NCBI GenBank assembly: GCA_038501785.1
Contig: JBAMJR010000025.1
Span: forward strand, 6,320,001 to 6,384,000
DNA: 64,000 bases
Reading direction: 5' to 3'
Source of the DNA: Myoxocephalus aenaeus
Taxonomy: Eukaryota > Chordata > Actinopteri > Perciformes > Cottidae
In this document: one piece after another, positions 52,868 to 63,960 of the stretch
How positions within the stretch are numbered: position 1 is the stretch's first letter
Layout: each line of letters begins with the position of its first letter
Program-made: the position numbers and the translations under genes
Notes under the pieces: generated by a model
Told to the model about the DNA's origin: nothing
The model's database searches: none
The model's input: the letters and a program-made list of their open reading frames with translations, nothing else

Positions 52868-53443
52868 ATAGTTTAAGAAACGTGTATATATACACACATA
52901 ATCTAGGCCTGATTGAAAACAGTTGCATGTAATCCCTACTCGCTCTCTCTCTCTTTACTCATTTGTAGTTTCCTCTCTGCCACCATGATCATCCACACAG
53001 TGTTATTCTTTTCACTGTGTGGTTTTGACCTGAAGCCAAATGGACAACTGAAACAGTGGAGAAAATAAATTAGGCCCAATCTAAACAAAGCACTGAAATT
53101 AAATGAATCCTGCGCACAAAATGAATCACAATGAGAGGAGGAGATGTTTAGTGCCCAGTATCAGCAGTGTGTGCTAAATTGTAGCAGTGACATGTTTTTT
53201 TTCATTAAGAATCTTTTGCACTTTGTCCTTTTTATTATTCAGTTCTTTCTCATATGGTACCTCTCCTCTCTCCTGTCTTCTTGCCCGTTGTTACTTTAAT
53301 TATCCTCCTCTGCATCCCACTCTCTCCTCCTGCCACCTACTTCCATTCCAATCACCTCTACACCGGCTGGTACACTTGGTATTCCTGTTGTATCGACTAG
53401 CATTTTAAACCTAACAATGTTGTCTGTTTTAATCCAAAACTAG
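52868..53443. other. AT-rich spacer, nothing recognised
   Basis: Includes a short TATATATACACACATA run and a CT-rich patch at 53270-53350. No genes. Confidence 0.4.
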
Positions 53444-53764
53444 CTAAAGTGAGCAGCTTGCGTTTTTTGTTATTGTTGTTACTGAGTATAAGTACAGGGT
53501 GGTACAACTATTGAGGTTTTTCAGGTCAGTAGACAGGTTGGATTTCAACAGTTGGCCTGGACGTCGGTAAAGTAAGATAAGTGTGTATCGCAGCTTGTAA
53601 TTCAGTAAACATCTGGCTATACAGAGAGACATTTATTTTTAATGTTACTTCAGCTAACATGCTCTTAAAGTGTGTCTCTACCCAAAACAGATTAAAGTTG
53701 TCAATGAAGCCCACGTTGTGGGTCCTGCAGTCGGACTGTAGCCAGGTGTGGAGAGTGAGGACTT

Positions 53765-54642
53765 TTTTTTATGTGTTTTGGTGTGTAATCGTAACTTTCT
53801 GTCATTGAACTTAGTACTGACTAGTTGTAATTTATTTTACAGAGAGGATTCACAGCTGTCAGGGTCCAGTGGACAACATGCAGCTTCGCTGCAGCCACCA
53901 GCACCTACACTGTCGTGGAAGACTGACCAAGACCCGGACACTGCTCACCAGGTACACAGCTCAGCTCCACATGTACACCTGTTGAACGGTTCAAACTTAG
54001 TATTGACTAGTAGTAATTTATTTTACAGAGAGGATTCACCACAGCCATCCCCACCAGCCCGGGTCTGCTTTCTATTTCTGAACATGTATAATGTGTAAAT
54101 ATTGTTTTTGTTATGTATAATACCTATTTTATTTGAAAACCCCAAAAAAATGAATGGTCATTTTTCATTTGCACACACCCCATGAAGCTTTATCTGCAGT
54201 ATGAAATAATTTCTCAGTCCCATTTTTATCATTTTGGTGGCTCAAAAATTTTGGTGGCTCAAAAAACGATCATAACAGATATGGTTTTAGACATTTATTT
54301 ACATGTATCTACCATTCTATTCATATATTCCACTGCTTTTGTGAACCTAAGACCTTTGGTAAACCAATGTCTAGCACCAAAACCATTCAACCACCTGAGT
54401 AAAGAGGTTACCCAAGAGGTATGAAGAATTTCCAAAATCAAGCTTCAATTTTTCAGCTTTAGGGTCATATTTTCTCTTTACACTTTTGCCTTATGACAAT
54501 GGTGTCTCATTATATAGAGAGCTGAGATTGTTCTGCAATTTTGAATGTAAAACATGGGTATGTATCTGATATGCAAGGACCTTTAAAAGGTGCATTTAAG
54601 AAATTATGTACGATCAAGAAAATGACCTCAGTCCCTGAAGGG
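53765..54642 (+). mobile_element. piggyBac-like element, copy D, inside LINE ORF1
   Basis: Ends at TTAA (54643-54646) with GACCTCAGTCCCTGAAGGG. Two exon-like modules precede the 3' block: TTTATTTTACAG|AGAGGATTCACAGCTGTC (53830-53855) to CACTGCTCACCAG|GTACAC (53950), then TTTATTTTACAG|AGAGGATTCACCACAG (54015-54045). These look like acceptor and donor sites of real introns. The 3' block (54060-54640) matches copy A base for base over long stretches. The 5' end is truncated or lost, since no TTAA is seen near 53765. Confidence 0.8.
53850..54075 (+). pseudogene. Exon-like modules of the piggyBac family
   Basis: Module 1 reads EDSQLSGSSGQHAASLQPPA and ends at a GT donor; module 2 reads EDSPQPSPPARVC. 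Both start right after TTTATTTTACAG. Copy B carries both (42700-42900, minus). Repetition of EDS after each acceptor suggests exon duplication. Function unknown. Confidence 0.5.
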
Positions 54643-55180
54643 TTAAGATGTGTAGAAGATTTTTTTAAATCAATCTTGGTCAACTCAGACTGTTGGAAGA
54701 CTGTGTTGTTGATTCCCACATGAACAATAATCCGTTGAACGGTGGTCGGGAGTGCGTGCAGCAGACGGGGCAGTTTAAGGAGGATGTCGGGGACCGTCGC
54801 TCCAGGGAAACAATGTAGTGGCTGAAATGCAATGCATTGTTGTAGACCCCTCGTTGTCTCTCTCTCTCTCCTCATTTCACTTTTTAAACAATCAGATAAA
54901 GTTTGCTTTACTTTTGTAACATTACATTATAGATCCTGCCACAACAGTGTCAGCACTATCAAATATGTCAATTCTTGAAGCAGTTCAATTCAGTTTCATC
55001 TATTTCTTAATATATAAGTCAGACTTGATGAAATAATGTACAATTCAGTTTACGGAGTTGATTCATTTTACAATTGTTTTCGACTATTTCATTATAGAAC
55101 AAAAAGGTTAAATGGCATCAATAAACAGCCGGCTACAACAAAGAAACACATTTAAATAACTCTCTCTCTCTCTGTGTGTT

Positions 55181-55223
55181 TGTGTGCGTGTGTGTGCACG
55201 CGCGCACGTGCGTGCGTGCATGC
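55181..55223. repeat. 43-nt strict alternating pyrimidine-purine tract
   Basis: TGTGTGCGTG, TGTGTGCACG, CGCGCACGTG, CGTGCGTGCATGC without a break in alternation; preceded by a (CT)n run at 55161-55173. Such tracts favour Z-DNA. Confidence 0.95.
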
Positions 55224-56049
55224 TTGTGCAGCACTCTCCATCTGCTCACCTGGGCCTTTTTCGGGACGTCGACTCCTCGTGCTCAGATGAAGATTCTTCA
55301 TCTGGTGAAAGTGACGGGTCATTGATCTGATTCACCCTCCCTCATGTCCTGGAGCATTGCCAGAGCTTTTCAGACATCCATCCATCTTCTCTTCCAGTTC
55401 ATGTTTCTAAATCCATATCTATCATTCGAGCTAGCTTTAGATCGTGATATGGCAGCCTGCTTATGAAACAACATCTAAACAGTAAACGTTGCTGGGCAAC
55501 ACAGCGTGGCGCAAATGTTGAGCACAGCATTATACAGGGGTTTCCATGATGGGTAAAAAGGACCCTCTTGGTGGTCTTCTTCTTATCCCTCACCCATACA
55601 TATAATATAATATGATGAGCAGTTCTATAGCTATAATGTCTATTTATTTGACGATTGTTGTGTGGCACATGATGAATTTCAGAAAGGACTAATAATATCT
55701 ATCAGGCAATAGGGTTGGATGTATTGGGGCTTCCCATCACTCAAAGCATTTCTACATACGAGTACAGGTACATGTGACCTTATTTGCAACACATCTTAAG
55801 TCAGATACAGCTAGAGTGGAAAGAAAACCTCTTTACAGATCAGCAAGCAATAATACAGCAGACTGTTGCAGCTCGAATCACAACATGTCAACGCAAAGGT
55901 TTTACTCGCATGAAAATATCAGAAGACAAAAATAACTTCTTCAGCCAGAAAATATAAATCATTGAGACACTTTCACATCTTGCATTAATGGGCTGGAAAA
56001 GATGTTGGAACACTAACATGAAGGCAGCCCAATGCTTTTTTACATGGCC

Positions 56050-56275
56050 ATTTTAATAAAAACTAACTTATTTTTATAGCCTCGAGTCAAAAATTGCATA
56101 TCCAAATAAAAAAAAAGGGTTTATCTCTCCAACCACAAGGGCTATTTAAATAATGTTGGTGTTTTAATAAAGAGAACACTTGTGATATTTATTTAGATGT
56201 GTAGATATCAGTATATATGTTACTGGTTAAGAGTAAATGAAGATGGCACACATCACAAATGAAAAAGTTTCAGGT
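56050..56275 (+). repeat. Dispersed unclassified repeat, copy 2
   Basis: Matches 7440-7660 in order and orientation (CAACCACA(G/A)GGGCTATTT, AATAATGTTGGTGTT, ATATATGTTACTGGTTAAGA). No terminal structure was recognised. Confidence 0.6.
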
Positions 56276-59200
56276 TCGCCTAAAAACAAAAAGCACTTTC
56301 AGGATGATTATCTCTTTGGAATGATGCAGCTACCAAATCACGGCACAATATGTGAACATTCTCTCTGCAAAGGTCGACTTTGATAAAGTGAAGCAGAAAA
56401 AATGTAGAGAGGCTTTAGTACAGACAGTTCAGGCGAGATCTCCGAATCTGGCATTTTGTAAATATGTGTGCCATTCTTTTTTCTTTTTATGTACCAGACT
56501 ATATATTTCACTTGTGTATCACTAATGGTGTTCAATACATGCAAAAAAGTCAGTAAGCCCTCCTTTGAATGATACTAGCCTCTAGAATGTAGATACTCCC
56601 ACCAAAATGAGATTTATAGTACTGTTAGCCAATCAGAATCAGCAAAGGGCAGTTCAATCAGGAGAGACTCGTTCCGAATTCACAATAATTTTATTCCGTT
56701 GGTATAACAATGAATAGTACAACAATGAATAGTGCAAAGTCTTTGGCGCTCGGACTCTATCCTGAACCAGGATAAACAAGGGGCAGTGATGCTGAGTTCT
56801 GACCCGGCATAATCCCCCCTGGAGTCCAGACACTGATGGTGGTGGTGAAGAAGGGTGTTGCTGTCCTCCAGTGCTGAGTGAGGAGTTGACTGCCTGCTGC
56901 CTGGAGGTGACTGGGGTGGAGGAGGATCGCATTAATTTCCGCGCTGAAATGACAACTGACAGCAGCAGAGTAGCACACCTTTAAAGTTTGACAGCAACGA
57001 TCTGATTGGCTTAGAGACACCGTGATGCATTTGGTTGGTTGCTTACAAGTGGACACCCCCCAGATCAGCTGCTACCGTAATGACTAAATAGACTGAGATA
57101 TATGAACGACCCGTAGTGTAGGGTCTTCCTTCCTGAACTACCGCTAAGCTCCATTTCTCCGTCAAACGCTCGCATCGAGTCACTGATATAGAAATTTCCC
57201 CACGTGGAAGATTTGACAGAAAACTACACAGGGTGCATCCCAAGTCTCTAAATTGTTGTTTCCTCGGTTGAACAGGAAGTTGTTCTGCGTCGCCATATTG
57301 ACGGCCGTCCCAAAGCTCTTATTCTGCTCTGAGGAGCGAGGAGGGATCTCGGAGGAGCCATGATCGAGGAGCCACGAGAGGGAGCTTCCAGGAAGTGTTT
57401 TAACGCTTGACATGCCCCCTCACTGTTATGTGATTGGACGCTGCAGCTGATCGGACTGATCACTGGAGTTTCATACCAGAGACGATCACAAATTAAACAA
57501 AGTTATATATTAGATCTGTTTTCTTATTCACCATCCGGTTAAAATATGTTCATTGTAGGTCTGAACAACAAAAGGACCACAAACAACTTTCTTCATTTAT
57601 AAAAAGATTTAATCAGTTTTTTCCCTCAATAACTTGTATTAGTATGTAATTAAAATCAGAGAGAGCTGGAGAGAGGAAACACTTTTTACAACATGTATAA
57701 TGATGTCACAATCAGAATATCAAAACATACTGACGTAAATAATTAATAAATATGATGCATTCCGCCGGTAGAAATCGATCGTGCGCGTATAAGCAGGAGA
57801 CAGAACACAGTATAAATACCACACACGTATACAAATACTCAATGCAGTTTGTTAAACAGATAACAGACTAGAGAAAACATCTCCACTCTGACAGTGATGA
57901 TAACTTTGTCTTTATTAATATAAGTAGTAGTTTAACACCATTAAATCAATATTTTAAGTGCATTTTTATGTTCATACTCACCCAATACAGTGGGCAATAC
58001 CGGGGCCCAAGCAGGTGAGTCAAAGAGAGAGGGCTCGGCTTCCGCCCCTCTCCCCCTTCTCAAAGCCCCAGGACCTCAGGACTCACAGGAGCCTTAAGTA
58101 AGGGACAGGATAACGTGAGCCTGGGTTATTTTCAAATCACCTTTCCAAATCAATGAGAAAAGAACCAGACCATGAGAATAACAAGGAGAACATATTTTGT
58201 GGGCTGTGAATGTGTTATGCCAGTGGCAGCTGTAATGACCAAAATAAATAGACCTCTTATCCTCACCAATCACTGCCTGTCATTATGAATCCAATTTTTT
58301 ATCGCTTTGTCATTGAGGGAACATTAGCTTTCTTACAGTGGCAAAATATGTTTCTCTTCACCTGACCTCCTTGTGATGTATGCTTTTTAGCCTCCATGGA
58401 TTCCCCAGAGAATTTGTCTCACAACGAGGTCCTCAGTCCATCCTACAAGTCTGGAAGGTTTTCTGAATGGCACTAGAGGCGCCATCTGTTGTGTAATGTT
58501 CAAGAAATCAGCCTCCTGGAACACTCACCTGTCTTGGTACTGGACGTGCACCGTTGAGCCCAGGGCTTCCAGTATCTGGTAGATTGAGCGGGATATGGAC
58601 TGGAGGTACGGACCTGGGTTCCTCATCAGGACCAAATCTTATCCAAATCTGTAATAACTGAACGATACTCGTGGCATTATTTTTGCATCAGAGCTGCCTC
58701 CACTGCTTTCTAGACAGGAAATCCCTGACCACATCATTAAAATGCTGGGCTGCTGGTCTTCTTCAGCATACCTTACACATATCCTCAACATCAGAACAAC
58801 GTTAGAAATGCCCAGCTGCACCGCTCCTCTTGAAATTATGCTTGGGGACTCTCGTCTCCAAATCTGAGCTCATGACAGCTACCCCTACCAGAGACTTAAC
58901 TCTCCCGGTTCCCTCCCATCTTCCTGCCTATAGCTGGCACCGGTTTATCATTGCTCTCCTCCATCCATCCGTCCACAACACTGATTCCTCCCCTTATCCT
59001 TTCATAACCCTCTTAACTTTAAACACTCATCCCTCCACCTTCAATATGCAATAAACTATTCTAAACCCATATTGTTATTGGTGTGTTTTTTGTCTTTGAA
59101 ACTCCTTGTAATGTCATAACTTATGTGCATACAGTTACAGGAAAATGTATGTTATGTTTTGGAGCAAGACTGAACGAAAAAAGAAAGAAAAAAAACTCCT

Positions 59201-59785
59201 CGTTTCCTCTCTCCTGGAACTTCTTTTTTTTCTTTCTTTTGCTATTTTGTAAGGTGTGACATACCCTGCTTTATAAACTGCATTTGTCTCATTGTAAAAC
59301 TAATACTTCAAAGCCACTATGACTTCCCTAGGTCCTTACATTAACTTCCAGTAGGTTCAACTGACCACCTATAAGTCCACTTTGAAAAATGTAAGCCAAA
59401 ACATATAACTTATATTCAGATGGACCTGAACTGCCTAAAGTATGGCCAAGGGTGTCAGTAAATCTGCAGCAGTGAAAGTGTGAAGCTGTTTTCTAGCAGA
59501 GGAGGCAGAAATTGATTACTTTCCTAAAGCAGAGCGTAGATAACTTCTCAACTGGCAACCATACTGACAAATCTGCAGAGCTCTTTCGCTTCCTCTCTCT
59601 TCAACATCCAATAATTCATTGACAGTACTTTTCCTTGATGCCTTCTGGTATATATATAAAAAGAAAACTGAACAAAAAGTACAGTACAGGAACATTCAGC
59701 CCAATATTCAAGAGATGTGTCGGCTCTGTGTGCAGCTGCACATTCGTATCTCTTATCAAACTCCAAGTTCCAGCTATGGTAAACA

Positions 59786-60000
59786 GATGGACTTGTACTT
59801 GTATTGCCATTTTCTAGCCTGACAACCACTCAACACTACATGCCATTCATCCATTCGCACACTGATTCGCCTATTCAGACACTGCAGGCAAAGCCTACGG
59901 GAGAAATTTGGGTTAAGTGTCTTGCCCAAGGACACGTCGATGTGGAAAACTGTGGGCTTGCGATCCTCTGATTGAAGGACGACTTGCTTTACCTTTAGTG
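59786..60000 (-). mobile_element. tRNA-SINE, minus strand, degraded
   Basis: It runs from the tail complement (ACTTGTACTTGTATTGCC, TTTTCTAGCC, CCACTCAACACTACATGCCA) through CATTCGCACACTGATTCGC and GGGTTAAGTGTCTTGCCCAA to a head whose reverse complement holds CCTTCAATCAGAGGATCGCA (anticodon-arm region). Same family as 28638-28885. Confidence 0.75.
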
Positions 60001-60256
60001 TGATTTATCAAACCGTTTCAGGTCAATATAATACATTTTCAATATAATTTGACTTTTTCAAATTTAACTTGTAATGGCGCTAAAACAAAATGTCACAAAA
60101 TCTTCCAAAGAAAATAAAATGTAAAAAAATTCCTTTCCTACTTTACTGATCATAGCTTGCTAATGACAATAAGAAATACAAATCTACATTCAGGGTTAAA
60201 ATATACATTGATTTATGACTGATAATTTGTTTGTCATGCCTGGACTAGTCCTTATC
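60001..60256. other. AT-rich spacer, nothing recognised
   Basis: No supported feature. Confidence 0.4.
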
Positions 60257-60271
60257 CTAATTTGCCTCTTT
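60257..60271. repeat. 15-bp TSD of L1, left
   Basis: CTAATTTGCCTCTTT, identical to 63059-63073. Confidence 0.92.
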
Positions 60272-63058
60272 TTTTTATTGTAAAAATAAAAAGACAATAC
60301 ATAGACATAACATAAAGAGGACAACAAAACAGTGAGACACAAGCCAGCAAAACATAATATATTCAAGTACGGTGTGTGGTATAGAAGTATGATGTGTGTG
60401 TCCGTGTGTGTGCGCGTGTGTGTTATTTCATCTAAAAATTTAAACAAAAACAAACAAAAAATAAAGTATAAATAAGAGCAAATGTATATGTATGTGCGTA
60501 AGCGTGTATGCATGTACGTGGGTTTCAATTGGGTTTCAGGCTAAAAAAGATAAAAATATGGATATTAATAGAATGGGTCAGGTTTGTAAAAACATAGTGA
60601 AGGATGACCAGATGGAGTGGTGTTCTGTTGTATTGTAAATGATGGAGGGGGTTTGATTTTCCATTGAAATGTATTCGATCATTAGGTTTTTCCAGTGTGT
60701 GATGTGTATGTTATTCCTCAATTTCCAGTTCATGAGGATAGTTTTCTTGGCGATAGTTAAGGCCACGAGGAGTAATCTGCGGTTTGTTTTGCTGAGGTTT
60801 ATTGTTGAGATGTCTCCAAGTAAGCACAGTGAAGGGGATAATGGGACGAGGCAGCCCAGGAAGACAGACAGTGATTCAGTTATTTTTCTCCAAAAGTGTT
60901 GAACTGGTGTGCAGTGCCAGGTGGCGTGAACGTAGTTATCCAGACTATTGTGAGTGCAATGTGGACAGATGTGAATCCCATTTTAAAATGTTTTGCCCAG
61001 TATAGTGAATTCTGTGAAGTATTTTATATTGTATTAGTTGTAAATTTGCATTTTTGGTCATGAAGTAAATGTTATTGCAGATTTGGGTCCAGAAGTCAGC
61101 ATCAGGAGTGATGGATAAATCTAATTCCCATTTTCTTGACGGTATGGATAGTGTTTGGTCAGACTGTGATATTATCCTACATATTTTTGAGATACATTTT
61201 TTTAAAGAGGTGATATTAACTAATAGTGAGGTTATGGGAGGTAATTCTAGATTAGTGGCCTTAATGTTAAATTTGGATTGAATGGATGATTTGAGTTGCA
61301 GATATTCCAGAAAGTGATTGTTCCCGATGCCATACTTCTGAACCAAATGGGGGAATGAAACCAGGGTATTGTTATTGAAGATGTGTTTCAAATGAGTGAT
61401 ACCTTTAGCGGACCATGTGTGGAGATATAGAGGTTTATTGTGGTTTAGGAAGTCAGGATTGTTCCATATAGGAGTAAAATTTGAAGGCATAAAGGTGATG
61501 TTTGTGATTTTGTGGAATTTCCACCAGGCTGTCAGTTTCTGCTATTGTAAATGTTTTGAAGCAAGGATGGCGTTTGATTGATTGGCTGAGAAATGGGAGG
61601 TCTGAAATCTGAATGTCCTTACAAAATGTCTGTTCTATATCTAACCATGTGTAATCTGATTGGTTGGGGTGAGTCCATTTAAGAATATATTGAAGTTGAT
61701 TTGCTAGTGAGTAGTGGAAAAAATGAGGGGCTTCAAGTCCTCCTTGTGTTTTTGGTGTTTGTAAAGTTGCCAGTTTAATTCTTGGTGTCTTATTTTTCCA
61801 GTAGAATTGCGTGATGATTGAGTCAAGAGATTTAAACCAGGAATGGGTGGGTTGAGATGGGATCATTGTGAATAAGTAATTTATTTTAGGAAGTATTGTC
61901 ATTTTAACTGTAGCTATTCTGCCCATAAGTGATAGTGGTAAGTTCATCCAGCGGAGGAGCTCGTCAGTTATTGTTTTAAGTAGTGGAGTGAAGTTGAGTG
62001 TGACAGCCTGGGGGAAATATGTATTCCTAAATAAGTGATGACACCAGTGCAAAAAGGGATAGGTGGTGTATGGGCTGCCCCATTCCAACTGTTACTCTCT
62101 AATGGGAGAATGGATGATTTGTTCCAGTTGATGGAGTAGTCAGAGATTTTAGAGAATGATTCAATTATTTTGATAGTTTCCTGTAATGATGAGTAGGGGT
62201 TTTGGAGGAAGAGCAATATATCATCTGCATAGAGGCTAATCTTGTGATGGGTGTTAAGTGTTTGACTTCCTTTTATATGAGTGTTCTGATGAATGGCTGC
62301 AGCTAACGGTTCAATACAAATTGTGAAAAGTGAGGGAGAGAGTGGGCATCCTTGCCTAGTCCCTCTGTACAGTGTGAAGTTTTTTTAAGTTTGTCCATTG
62401 GTGATGACAGTGGCTGTAGGTGCAGTGTACAGAATCTTAACCCAATTAATAAATGATTCCCAAAGCCAAATCTTTGTAATGTGATGGCGAGAAATGTCCA
62501 GTTCACTTTGTCGAAGGCTTTTTCTGCATCTAAGGAGGCTATGATGGTTTTGGCTTGTTGTAATGATGAGTAATTAATTAAATTAAACAGTCTGCGTGTG
62601 TTAGTGGATGAGAGTCTACCTTTGATAAAGCCGGTTTGATCTGGATGAATTATGGATGGAGTGATTTGTTCTAATCTGTGAGCTAGCGCCTTAGTGATGA
62701 TTTCAATATCTACATTGAGGAGTGAAATGGGGCGGTAACTAGATGGAAGAGTTGGGTCTTTGTTTGGTTTGAGGAGGAGTGATATACATGCTGTATTCAT
62801 GTTAGCTGGAAATTGCGAATTTTGCTTTATTTCAGTTATCATATTGTTAAAGAGTGGCGCTATAATGAACCAAAAATGTTTGTAGAACTCAGCAGGAAAG
62901 CCATCAGGTCCTGGTGCTTTGTTATTGGGCATAAGCTTGAGGGCATCAAAAAGTTCTTCCTGTGTCAATGGTGAGTCAAGTATGTAATTGTGTTCTTTGT
63001 TAATCTGTGGTAGCTCAATGCTGTTGAGAAATAAATTAATTTCTTCCTGATTTGCGTT
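60272..63058 (-). mobile_element. L1-clade LINE, 5'-truncated, minus strand
   Basis: 2787 bp bounded by a perfect 15-bp duplication. The plus strand starts with T-rich DNA (60272-60290), the complement of the 3' end; the 5' side is cut inside ORF2 just before the RT domain, so the endonuclease and ORF1 are missing. Coding pieces occupy 62968-60945 and the 3' UTR 60944-60272, including CA/TG-rich DNA near 60388-60425. Fish L1 (Swimmer-like) is the likely group. Confidence 0.9.
60945..63050 (-). pseudogene. L1 ORF2 reverse transcriptase and C-terminus, broken
   Basis: Minus-strand frames in order: QEELFDALKLMPNNKAPGPD and GFPAEFYKHFWFIIAPLFNN; KDPTLPSSYRPISLLNVDIE; DQTGFIKGRLSSTNTRRLFN; motif A TIIASLDAEKAFDKVNWTFL; motif C KISLYADDILLFLQNP (62255-62205); KISDYSINWNKSSILPL; then the C-terminal domain WMNLPLSLMGRIATVKMTIL, KINYLFTMIPSQP and, in a third frame, WNNPDFLNHNKPLYLHTWSA, SRKWELDLSITPDADFWTQI. 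At least three frameshifts; motif B region (62400-62320) is damaged (HCTEGLGKDAHS). Catalytic Asp residues are visible but the protein cannot be made whole. Confidence 0.9.
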
Positions 63059-63073
63059 CTAATTTGCCTCTTT
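63059..63073. repeat. 15-bp TSD of L1, right
   Basis: CTAATTTGCCTCTTT, matching 60257-60271. Confidence 0.92.
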
Positions 63074-63960
63074 AACTGGTCGGGCATTGTAACAGCTTTG
63101 AATTTCCTCTGAGGACAATATTATTGACAAATCCAGTGTTTGCGACTACTTCTCTGGTATGCTGTCAAACACATTACTCCCAGCCACATACAAACAATAG
63201 ACAACAGTGGTGGTGATTAAAACTGTTCATTTTATGGTACTGTTGGGGAGACTAAGGGGAGGAAGAGAGATGCTGCCATGTATCCTATTAACAGCCAGAA
63301 CAATCTTGCACATTCCCCTCGATAAGTGCAGATATCAGTATATGAGTGTGTGGCAACAGGGTTCCTACAGATAATTGCTCCTTTTGTTGATCGTATCACT
63401 GATGGAACATATAGATGAAGCAAGGACACAAATTACTAAGTAGTCCATCAATATTACATCTACTGTTGGTGGTTTAACCTTTGTGACAAAACTGTTCACA
63501 CAAATAACATCATTTAAAATGATATCTACTAAAGAATATTGCCACACATTGAATGGCTTTTTTTATTAATTCATTAATTGTGGTTTTGATAGACTGCAGT
63601 ACAAATAAAACAGGGAGGGTTATGTATTCCCTCAAGTTTTCTTTTCACAATCAGACATATCGCGCAACAAATAATAATCATAATGTTTCTAGGTGACCAG
63701 AGAAAGATTGTACATTTTGTTAATAAAAGATACAGTGGTATATTCTTGAATTAAGAGGTAGATGTAGTCTAAATCGTCTTGGGAGAGCAGATGAGTAGTC
63801 TTTTATGGTATAAGAGGGTATTTTATTTGGGACTATCTTTAGCTTTACAGATTGTTACCTTGTCTTCAAGATTTATTTCTTAAGTTTTTGTCTATTACAG
63901 TGCATCCAACAGATGAGTTTTTGTGTGCACCACAGACCATAAAGATGTGCTTTGTAATTA
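63074..63960. other. AT-rich DNA, nothing recognised
   Basis: No ORF, tandem repeat or transposon end supported. Confidence 0.4.

Larger units (their letters stand above)
53526..54875 (-). pseudogene. LINE ORF1 with SGNH-type domain, split by piggyBac
   Basis: On the minus strand 54875-54646 reads CFPGATVPDILLKLPRLLHA, TVQRIIVHVGINNTVFQQSE, LTKIDLKK; after the piggyBac-like insertion 53764-53526 reads LHTWLQSDCRTHNVGFIDNF, NLFWVETHF. This is the esterase-like ORF1 of CR1/L2 LINEs (block III HVGxN, here GINN; later block NVGFIDNF) and differs from the L2 ORF1 at 35.2-36.1 kb. N-terminal and C-terminal ends, including the catalytic Asp/His block, are decayed. Around 54620-54690 the coding sequence directly abuts the TTAA. 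Confidence 0.75.
54880..59785. other. 4.9 kb with no gene I can support
   Basis: Contains the Z-DNA-prone tract at 55181-55223, the second copy of the dispersed repeat at 56050-56275, and GC-richer patches at 56740-57060 and 57240-57460 that look like old repeats but gave no terminal repeats or recognisable protein. A segment at 58510-58650 (minus) is open in two frames and ends in a GTGAGT donor, but I cannot assign it. Confidence 0.35.

Noticed and set aside
58510..58650. Exon on the minus strand ending in CAGGTGAGTG, open in two frames
   Set aside because: Two competing frames, no recognised peptide and no partner exon; too weak to list as a gene.
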